A model generated the notes under the pieces. That model was not told the origin of the DNA. It saw nothing but the letters and a program-made list of their open reading frames with translations, and ran no database searches. Below are positions 57,027 to 64,000 of a DNA stretch of 64,000 bases, piece by piece. The stretch is from the NCBI RefSeq assembly GCF_000497045.1, contig NW_015961953.1:248001-312000 (forward strand). The letters run 5' to 3'. A program made the translations under genes and the position numbers. How positions within the stretch are numbered: the first letter of the stretch is position 1; the number at the start of each line of letters is the position of its first letter. Source of the stretch: Kalmanozyma brasiliensis GHG001 (lineage: Eukaryota; Basidiomycota; Ustilaginomycetes; Ustilaginales).

Positions 57027-58976
57027 TTATGCTGCCGTGGCATGGGCAGAAGCATGCCCGTTTGAGTGACCGTTAGCGAGCGAAGAGATCGAGTCGGTCA
57101 CTAGTCCAGCTGCGTCACTGACGGCCGAGCCCAAATTAGAGAGCGAGCCGTTGATCCCGGCATTGGCCTTGGAGGCACTGAGGAATGGCTGGAAGATGGC
57201 ATCAGAGGACTTGAAGTCGTTGTGCACGACATTGACGAGGAAGTAGCTGTTGAACATGTCCTCGAGGTACTTGCGCGATGGCGACGAGGGCTCGTACACC
57301 TTGGCCCAGTTCCTTCCGATTTCGTAGGCCTCATCCTTCCAGGCCAAGAACGAGATGGACTCGACAATGGTAGGCTGAATGATCTCACAATGTGGGAAGA
57401 CGCCCCAGGTGACGGCGTTGGGAGCTTCCGAGTTGGTGTTGGTGCGCATGTCGCCTTGCGAGTTGACGGCGTGGTAGGTGATCTGAGGGTCAGCTTCGAT
57501 CCTGGCGATCAAGGCGTCGAGGTCCTCTGGCGAGACAAAGAACTCAAGGTATGCCTTCTGGTAGACATAGCCGTTCTTGGGGCCCCAGCCGTGGACCTTG
57601 TCATCGCTGCGAGCACCGTCCACGGCGGGCTGCGAGTTGATCGTCAGGAAGCCGAGCTCGTTCATCTTGGTGAGCTTTTCGCTGATGACCGAGGTCTCAC
57701 GTGCGACGCCGGTCTCGGACCACGGAAGAGCCTTGACATCGCCGGCGCAGAACTTTTGGAAGAGCGCCTTGACATCATCGAGCGAAGTAGGATTTCCCCA
57801 CATCTCCTTGGCCTCGTCATTCGAGTATCGCAGCTTGACCCCGTAGGCGTCAAAATCGCCGTAAGCAGGCGAGCGCGCGTCACCCCATCGACCGTTGGGA
57901 AACTCGTCCCAGTCCTCGGTACGGTTGACGTAGCTCTTGGCTCGGTTGGCCCAAAAGATGGGACGGATCTTCTCTTCGCGTCTCTTGGGCGTGAGGCTGG
58001 GCGTCCATGGAAGCGGGCTGACCTGGTTGACGGACGGTGTCAGTCCAAGGTAGTCGAGGAGCATACGCGAACCTTTCTCGAGGTTCATGGTGTAGATGTG
58101 CAGACCGCTGATGCCGAGGCCGGTGCCGACAATCTTCTTGCACATCTCGCCGACGAGACGAGTGCCGATGTCTCGCACCTTCTGGTCGTCATCCTTGACG
58201 GGGTCGAGGGCGTCGTGGAAGTACTGAGGCACGAGTGTGCCGAAGCGAGCGGTGGCGCGCTGAAAACCACCGTAGGTCTGAATGGGCATGACACCGGGGA
58301 TGATGGGGCAAGTGATACCTGCGGCTCGTACATCCTTGACCCACTTTGCAAAGATGTCAAAGTCATAGAACATCTGCGTGAAGATGAAGTCGGCACCGGC
58401 ATCGATCTTTTCCTTGAGACGTTCGAGCTCCTTGTCCGAGCCATCAATAGCCTCGGGGTGACCCTCGGGAAAGCCAGCCACGGCGATGGCAAAGTAGTCG
58501 CCGTACTGCTCGCGAATGTACTCGACAAGCTCCTTGGCGCGAGAGAATCCGGCGGCGTGAGGCTCCCACTCGGACTGACCGGTAGGAGGATCACCTCGAA
58601 GGGCAAGGATGTTGCGGCATCCGAATTCCTTGGCTTCCTTGAGAGCGGTGTCGATCTTCTCTCGGGGCATGTTGGTGCAGGTGAGGTGCATGCACGTCTC
58701 GAGACCAATGTAGGTGTGGACGGTCTTGACTAGCGAGGCGGTGAGGTCCGAGGTTCTGCCACCAGCATTCCAGGTGATGTCGACGAACTCGGGACCGAGG
58801 TCGGCCATACGCTCAATACGGTCATAGAGGTTGGTGAGACCCTGAGCGGTACGAGGGGGAAAGTATTCGAAGGACCACCAGATGCGGCCTTCCTTTTCGG
58901 CCTTTGCGATCTTGTTGGTGATCTTCCAAGAGGTGTCCCCCTTGGGAGGGAGTGAGGAGTCGATGCCGTTGGACAT
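57027..58976 (-). CDS. MET13: Methylenetetrahydrofolate reductase
   Basis: 649 residues, single exon, the usual size for the eukaryotic enzyme. It reduces 5,10-methylene-THF to 5-methyl-THF with a flavin cofactor, supplying methyl groups for methionine synthesis in the cytosol. The N-terminal catalytic barrel shows WWSFEYFPPRTAQGLTNLYD, PEFVDITWNAGGRTSDLT, NILALRGDPPTGQSEW, VAGFPEGHPEA, and GADFIFTQMFYD. A linker then leads to the regulatory domain (about residues 340-600) with WGNPTSLDDVKALFQKFCAG, VHGWGPKNGYVYQKAYLEFF and VTWGVFPHCEIIQPTIVESI. The last 45 residues are Ala/Ser/His-rich. Fungi usually have two paralogues (Met12, Met13 type); I lean to Met13 but cannot settle it from sequence alone. 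Confidence 0.94.
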   Translation of the reverse strand: MSNGIDSSLPPKGDTSWKITNKIAKAEKEGRIWWSFEYFPPRTAQGLTNLYDRIERMADLGPEFVDITWNAGGRTSDLTASLVKTVHTYIGLETCMHLTCTNMPREKIDTALKEAKEFGCRNILALRGDPPTGQSEWEPHAAGFSRAKELVEYIREQYGDYFAIAVAGFPEGHPEAIDGSDKELERLKEKIDAGADFIFTQMFYDFDIFAKWVKDVRAAGITCPIIPGVMPIQTYGGFQRATARFGTLVPQYFHDALDPVKDDDQKVRDIGTRLVGEMCKKIVGTGLGISGLHIYTMNLEKGSRMLLDYLGLTPSVNQVSPLPWTPSLTPKRREEKIRPIFWANRAKSYVNRTEDWDEFPNGRWGDARSPAYGDFDAYGVKLRYSNDEAKEMWGNPTSLDDVKALFQKFCAGDVKALPWSETGVARETSVISEKLTKMNELGFLTINSQPAVDGARSDDKVHGWGPKNGYVYQKAYLEFFVSPEDLDALIARIEADPQITYHAVNSQGDMRTNTNSEAPNAVTWGVFPHCEIIQPTIVESISFLAWKDEAYEIGRNWAKVYEPSSPSRKYLEDMFNSYFLVNVVHNDFKSSDAIFQPFLSASKANAGINGSLSNLGSAVSDAAGLVTDSISSLANGHSNGHASAHATAA

Positions 58977-59819
58977 GGTGACGGCGAAGCGCGGAGGGAG
59001 AATGTAAGGGCTGAAGTGAAGGAGGGAGTATTCCGAATCGAGGACGACGTCGAGCGAGCTTGCGTTTGCAACGTGTCTATGAAATCAGAACAGTGACCCG
59101 AACACGACAGTGACCCGGAAATTGATGGTCGGATGCTTTGGGTGGCAGACGACTTGTCTACTCGTGCAGTGGAGGAGGAGGGTGGTGGCGGCTGAAACGT
59201 AGGGCGAGGTCGTAGGTGGTGATGAGGGAAGGAGGAGATCCAATCGATGGAGGACGAGAAGGGTTCAAGTGTGAAAGGTCGCACGTGTGGCGAGGCCTGA
59301 GTCCGAGTTCTTCTCGAAAATATCGTTGTTGATTGGCGGCGGCTTTGTTGGATCAGCAGCCGCTTCGCTCTTTTCTTCTCACTTCAGGGTCTTACGTTGA
59401 CAAGCGGTGATGGACACACAGGCGTGGGATGATTTTGATTTTCCTGCACTTTTCCGACCTCGCATCGATTGATCTGTGCTGAAGCTTGCTGCTCCTGCAG
59501 GGGCAAGAAGAACGTGGGGATGCCAGCTTCTTTGCTGAGGTACAAATTTGTAAGCGCACACCGGTCACTTTTGTGGTTTCATCGTGCATACTCGACCTGC
59601 ATGATTGCCGAGACGTGGGTCGTTCTAGATGACTACAGACAGCCCATCAACCAACACCATCCCGGCCCGTGCAATGGGTCGTCATCCTTACGTCCCAACC
59701 TCCGCACACATGGTTTCCCGGATACAAACACGCTAGAACAGCCCCTCGAATGGACATGCAAGCTGCTCGACCTCGCAACAGCGTCCTACCTCAAATCATC
59801 GCCGTCGAGAGCCTCGTTC
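58977..59819. other. Divergent region between MTHFR and APP1 genes
   Basis: 843 bp between chosen starts. The APP1 frame is open from before 59520, with in-frame ATGs at 59520 and 59601, so part of this stretch may be coding or 5' leader. Confidence 0.45.
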
Positions 59820-61982
59820 ATGAACCACAATGATCAACATCAATCTCGCGCTTCTCAGGAACGTCCCAATATGAGCCGCTTTCGTATCCGTAGCAGAGCT
59901 GGCTCTCTTATCAACTCTGGCGTCGATTATCTCGCCACACGCGATTGGCAAGCTGTCGCCGGCACAGCTCGCTCCAGACTTCAGATTCCTTCTACCTCGT
60001 ACAACGATCCGACCCGACGCTCCAGGGACGCTCCATCCAGCAACTTTTCTACCTCGCCAACTCTCCCTCGTATACGAGACATGTCCGGTCGCGCCGGCGT
60101 GGAAGACGTCGTTCTACTACCAGGATGGGCACAGCGTAGAGTGGCTCGCGACCGTCATCCGCAGGGTTGGGCTACCGTAGATGCTCCCGAGGATCTCGAA
60201 GATGGCGAGATCGAGCTTCATGTCTCCTTCCACGGCTTCGTCGCCAAGAAGCTCGACGCACCCAGCAGAAGCCAGAGGATCTTCAATCAGATGGCTCGTC
60301 AATTAGCTGGGCTCCCTAAAATTCAGCCTCAGCCTCTCGGCTCCTCAGTGCTTGACTCATCCGAGGCGTCAACCTTTGTCGAAGAACCGCAGCAAATCGA
60401 AGCCGACGAGGTTCCGCCGACGCCGTCCGACGAAGGCCACGAACATGCCTCCGAGCGAATTGCTCGCAAACTTCTCGCGAATGCCGACGATCAAACGCTT
60501 GTACGCCTCATGGAGAACCTGCACGCCTTTCCCACCGACTCGGCCGCCGCTCATAAGGCTACCGAGGAAGCCAATGAAGGTCCGTCGGCAGCACATCGTC
60601 CAGAAGGATTTGCTCAGCCACCCAAACGCACCGACACGATGCTCTCAGGCGGTTCCGCACAATGGCTGAGCAGAAGTATGGACGAGGTCGCCGCTTTTCA
60701 CCAAAATCTGACGCGTCGTTTGCAGGCTTATTGGGTTTACAGATCACCGCACAAGGACGTGCACATCGACATTGCGCCCGTCATCAATGGCGCAGTCGCA
60801 TGTGACGAAAAGGGCAATCGCATTACTCTCGCCTCTACACGCCTAACTTCGGATCTGTCAGGTCAGTTCGAGCATCGCCTCGTCATTCCATGGCATATGC
60901 TCTCCGCCTTCTGCCGCCACTATGCCGAGAAGCTCCAAGCCACTCCAGACGAGATCGAGGCCGTGGAGGTCCGGGCGAAACTGCTCAATCCACACGCAGA
61001 AGGCACTGCCGATGCTCTTTCCGAATCTTCATGGCGACGATGTCCCATCCAAGAGGATCATGCGCGCCATGTCAGGGTCGTCTCCGACATCGATGACACA
61101 GTCAAGCATACCGGTGTTGTGCAGGGCGCCAAGCAGATCCTTCGCAATGTTTTCGTACTTCCCTACAGCGAAGCCGAGGTCAAGGGCGTTGCTGACTGGT
61201 ACCACGCCATGACGGATCTCGGTGCTGGTCTGCACTATGTCACCAACGCTCCTATGGAGCTTCACAGCCTGGTGTTGGACTTCTTAGAAACCGTCCGACT
61301 TCCCGTCAGCCATCTCGTTCTCAAGAATTATCCAGGCGGCGCCCGCAGCTTGCTTTCCAGCTGGTTCGAGCCAGCGGGGGAACGCAAACGAGCCAATGTC
61401 GTCAAGATCTTGGACGACTTTCGCTCCTCCCAATTCATTCTCATCGGTGATTCCGGCGAGCTCGATCTAGAGCTGTACTGCGCATTGGCTGCCGAACGTC
61501 CCGCTCAAGTCCGAGGCATCTTCATCCGCGACGTGAGCAGTCCAGCAACGCTCAATAACACGGCCTTCTCCGCTGCATCTTCCGTTGACAAGCTGCCCGA
61601 AGCTTCCGCGCAAAAAACAGCAGCGGCTTTGCCGACGGCTCCACGAAGCGCCATTACCCAGCCACCACCAGCACGACGGGCCGAAGCATCCGAGCCAGCT
61701 TTCTTCGACACCTCGTACCCGCCAAGAACTCCCACTGCATTAGACTTGCCAGCAAACAAATACGCAAACGAAGCAACAGATGCGTCCCGCTCAAGTCGCG
61801 CACTCTCTGAGCAAGAGATCAGGCAAGCACAAGCATTCCAGACCCGTCTCAACAAGGCCACCAGCATGCTGCCTCGCACCACCGTCTTCAGGCTCTTCAG
61901 AGAAGGGGGTGACGTCCAGGACACAGCCTGCCAGCTCGTCCGGGAACTGCAGAGCGGTACAAGACCTGCCGATCGACAGTAA
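59820..61982 (+). CDS. APP1: Phosphatidate phosphatase APP1 (DUF2183)
   Basis: 720 residues from the ATG at 59820 (MNHNDQHQSRASQE); 820 if the ATG at 59520 is used. App1 is a Mg2+-dependent phosphatidate phosphatase that works at cortical actin patches and endocytic sites. The catalytic domain is in the C-terminal half: the HAD-type DxDxT motif within RVVSDIDDTVKHTGV (Asp423 and Asp425), HYVTNAPMELHSLV, HLVLKNYPGGARSLLSSWFE, RKRANVVKILDDFRSSQFIL and IGDSGELDLELY. The N-terminal half has a GWAQRRVARD segment, an HVSFHGFVAKK strand and a β-rich region (YWVYRSPHKDVHIDIAPVIN) common in fungal App1 proteins. The C-terminal 100 residues are low complexity. Start choice uncertain, catalytic identity secure. 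Confidence 0.88.
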   Translation: MNHNDQHQSRASQERPNMSRFRIRSRAGSLINSGVDYLATRDWQAVAGTARSRLQIPSTSYNDPTRRSRDAPSSNFSTSPTLPRIRDMSGRAGVEDVVLLPGWAQRRVARDRHPQGWATVDAPEDLEDGEIELHVSFHGFVAKKLDAPSRSQRIFNQMARQLAGLPKIQPQPLGSSVLDSSEASTFVEEPQQIEADEVPPTPSDEGHEHASERIARKLLANADDQTLVRLMENLHAFPTDSAAAHKATEEANEGPSAAHRPEGFAQPPKRTDTMLSGGSAQWLSRSMDEVAAFHQNLTRRLQAYWVYRSPHKDVHIDIAPVINGAVACDEKGNRITLASTRLTSDLSGQFEHRLVIPWHMLSAFCRHYAEKLQATPDEIEAVEVRAKLLNPHAEGTADALSESSWRRCPIQEDHARHVRVVSDIDDTVKHTGVVQGAKQILRNVFVLPYSEAEVKGVADWYHAMTDLGAGLHYVTNAPMELHSLVLDFLETVRLPVSHLVLKNYPGGARSLLSSWFEPAGERKRANVVKILDDFRSSQFILIGDSGELDLELYCALAAERPAQVRGIFIRDVSSPATLNNTAFSAASSVDKLPEASAQKTAAALPTAPRSAITQPPPARRAEASEPAFFDTSYPPRTPTALDLPANKYANEATDASRSSRALSEQEIRQAQAFQTRLNKATSMLPRTTVFRLFREGGDVQDTACQLVRELQSGTRPADRQ

Positions 61983-63274
61983 TTTCACCTCATGCTCCTC
62001 CAGCATTGTTTCCCGTCACCTCGTCTGCATCCTACCATGCCTGTGCTGTGTGGAATCGATGCACATCTTCTTGAGTCAAGTGATCGCCACTGTGTGATCG
62101 AAGCCTCATCATGCTGACTTACTCTAGCATGCCAGCCCATCATTGAGACAACGCCTTCGAACACATCGTCACTCTGAGATGGTGGGGTACTGCTGCATCG
62201 ACGATGACGAGACGAACCGAGTGAGTCGCAAGGGCGCGAGACGCCAGCGGGTCGTGGTGATCGTGGGTCAGAGCGCACTTTCACCGAAACCGGGCGGCAT
62301 CCAGAACGGAATCTGACGGGCCACGTCTTGTCTTTTGTCTGGAAACCGCGTGATGTGCCCCACAAATGTCGAGTTTCGGCGCTTTTCTCAAGTCTGAACT
62401 TGCCCGCGCTGTCTTTCTTTGTGATGTCAAGCAATTTCGACATGTAGATAGGCGCTAATATCGTGAATATTGCATTGCACCGCGCCCTCAGCTGTTTAGA
62501 ATATGCCTCGATCAGACTCTGATCTTTTATGCTTCTCGAATCGCGAAAAGACACAAAATTATCTTGAGAAATTGGTCGGACAGATTACAGAAAAATCGCC
62601 AAATTTAGCAACATCCTACGAAAGAAGGCAAGAATGTCGTGTTTGTGAGCTCTGCTGCACGAAATGTGCGACGAAGTGCAATTTCTGATTGTCGTGAAAA
62701 AAACCACATCCAATACTGCTCACTCTCACGTCGTTAGCTGGAAAGCCAGTGACTTGAACCGCAGAATCATTTCGGGATGTTGATTTTGCCGTTCAGGATG
62801 CCCGTCCATGCAAACGTGGAACGCGGTGGTATTGACGTTACGCGCCGATCTGGGATGGGCATGGTCCAGCTCTAACGGAGCACCAGGAGGTCTACCTGAT
62901 CACCTCTACAAGACCGCACTCGCCACATGTCTTGCGCACAAGATCACCTCGACGACGAACACTGTGTTCTGTGCGGACAGCGAGAAGCCACCATCATGCT
63001 CAGCAAGACCGAACAGCATGCCACGGCAGTGTAGCGGGCGTTCAGCGCACTGCGGTTGGTGACCGGGCACATCGACGGCGCTGAAGCATTTGCTCCCTGC
63101 TTTCGCTCAGTGTCTACTCAGCAACAAGACAGTGACATGCCGAGCCGAGGGTGTGGAGCCATCATCTCAGGCTTGCAGGCACGGGCGCGTGGCGAACTCA
63201 ATGACAAACTGTGGTATGATATTGCAGGAGACGCGATGCCGGACCCCACCGGACGCTGGTGCAACTGTCCTCCT
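61983..63274. other. Convergent intergenic region with AT-rich patch
   Basis: 1292 bp between the stops of APP1 and HSE1, long for a convergent gap here. The part from about 62440 to 62720 is visibly richer in A and T than its surroundings. No transposase, LTR or RNA gene is recognisable. One 61-codon ATG frame with a Cys-rich end (62503..62688) is described among the findings. Confidence 0.5.
62503..62688 (+). other. Small ORF with Cys-rich C-terminus, doubtful gene
   Basis: 61 codons from an ATG in the AT-rich patch. The last 20 residues contain six Cys in the pattern CxxCxxCCxxCxxxC. No signal peptide and no recognised family. It may be a chance frame. Confidence 0.15.
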
Positions 63275-64000
63275 CTAGTGACCGACAGGATGAGAAGCAT
63301 AGCTGCTGGATGCGCCAATGTTCATGTTGCCCATCTGCCGGTTCAGACCCGAGGCGTCAGGCTGCGAAGGGTAGCTTCCATTGTAACCGCTGCCCGATGC
63401 GCCCTGAGGCTGGAAGTGCTGCTGCTGGAACGCCTCGCTCTCGGCTCTTGCCCTCTCAAACAGCCTGCGCTTCTCGTCGTCGTGCGGAGCAGAGTTGTAC
63501 CCTTGCTCAGGTTGTTGTTGCTGGTATCCCATCGGCGCATGCTGTTGTGGCTGAGGGCCAGAAGCGACTCGGCCCGTCGGAGCGTAGCTTGGATCCGCAG
63601 GACCGGAACCCGAGGGCTGAGGGTAGCCATGTTGTTGCGGCTGCTGACTGTACGAATACTGCCCCTGATCGTGAGGGTTTGAAACCGCTTGAGTCTGCTG
63701 CGCCGGATAGCCGTGCGCGTCTGGGTATCCAGACTGCTGCGCGTAGTCAGCCGACGACGCAGAGGCCTGCTGTTGCAGCTGAGGACGCGCACGGAGGTAG
63801 TCTTGGCTCGAGTGACCCGCCGGGTTGTATCGGGAAAGGCTCTGCTCCATCATCTCGTCAAATGATCCGCGTGCGTGGACGAACTTGTCGTTCATAGCCT
63901 TGAGCTCGGTGATCTTGTTGCTGTATCGGTCGATCAGCTTGACAATCTTTGGCCGCATCGCAAGCGATCGCTGGTACAGCTCTTGCAGCTCTTCGTCCTC
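63275..64000 (-). CDS. HSE1: Class E vacuolar sorting protein HSE1 (STAM-like, ESCRT-0), C-terminal part
   Basis: The frame is open through the right edge, so only the C-terminal 241 residues are present; the VHS, UIM and SH3 parts would lie beyond position 64000. Visible are the end of the GAT-like helical region, EDEELQELYQRSLAMRPKI, VKLIDRYSNKITELKAMNDK and FVHARGSFDEMMEQSL. These match fungal Hse1 closely. A Gln/Pro/Gly/Tyr-rich tail follows, with many short QQ runs, ending NMNIGASSSYASHPVGH. Hse1 pairs with Vps27 on endosomes to collect ubiquitylated cargo for multivesicular bodies. Confidence 0.88.
   Translation of the reverse strand, partial: EDEELQELYQRSLAMRPKIVKLIDRYSNKITELKAMNDKFVHARGSFDEMMEQSLSRYNPAGHSSQDYLRARPQLQQQASASSADYAQQSGYPDAHGYPAQQTQAVSNPHDQGQYSYSQQPQQHGYPQPSGSGPADPSYAPTGRVASGPQPQQHAPMGYQQQQPEQGYNSAPHDDEKRRLFERARAESEAFQQQHFQPQGASGSGYNGSYPSQPDASGLNRQMGNMNIGASSSYASHPVGH

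Noticed and set aside
57222..58733. 503-codon plus-strand frame opposite MTHFR
   Set aside because: Exactly overlaps the conserved catalytic and regulatory domains of MTHFR on the other strand; Val/Leu/Asp-rich composition is what antisense of such codons gives.
62745..62765. Minus-strand GGTTCAAGTC resembling a tRNA B box
   Set aside because: The flanking bases do not pair as a T-stem and no cloverleaf could be drawn.

Overview
This looks like nuclear DNA of a smut fungus (Basidiomycota, Ustilaginomycotina, near Ustilago, Sporisorium or Pseudozyma). It is gene-dense and GC-rich. Most genes are a single long exon, a minority carry 80-120 bp GT-AG introns, and proteins have long Ser/Ala/Pro-rich tails. 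The encoded proteins are typically fungal: Zn2Cys6 regulators, a complex I NUXM subunit, Sec72, App1 and mL59. The species cannot be named from the sequence alone. I support 24 protein genes, one of them cut by the right edge, and found no tRNA, rRNA, CRISPR array or intact transposon.

Left third (1-20 kb): a Zn2Cys6 regulator; a queuosine-salvage hydrolase divergent from mitoribosomal protein mL59; the mitochondrial import motor subunit TIM44; a 2269-residue DYRK kinase; a long 1.8 kb divergent promoter region; a THP3/LENG8-like SAC3-domain protein; and a ubiquitin-like/BAG co-chaperone.

Middle (20-40 kb): homoserine kinase; dynein intermediate chain divergent from splicing factor PRP38; a CTR-type copper transporter beside a His-rich, probably GPI-anchored secreted protein; an SLC12 cation-chloride cotransporter divergent from ARP8 (INO80 complex); a TRAPPC12-like protein; AP-2 sigma divergent from SEC72.

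Right third (40-64 kb): complex I subunit NUXM, divergent from an unusual intronless gene that joins an RsfS/Atp25-N-like domain, an Rrg9/neugrin-like domain and a complete mitochondrial-type asparaginyl-tRNA synthetase; tRNA pseudouridine synthase DEG1/PUS3; a PAM2-UBA/CUE-CCCH-DUF1771-SMR protein divergent from PAF1; a second Zn2Cys6 regulator whose zinc cluster appears only after splicing; SKP1; methylenetetrahydrofolate reductase divergent from the phosphatidate phosphatase APP1; and the C-terminus of the ESCRT-0 subunit HSE1.

The genes are mostly housekeeping and do not form one pathway cluster, but divergent promoter pairs are frequent and mitochondrial gene-expression genes are over-represented at 4.8-7.8 kb and 40-46 kb. 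The most striking item is the RsfS-like/Rrg9/AsnRS fusion. Next are the PAM2-SMR protein, the stop-free in-frame last intron of SKP1, and the His-rich surface protein next to the copper transporter. All exon structures were derived by hand from splice consensus and protein family conservation, so they need RNA evidence.
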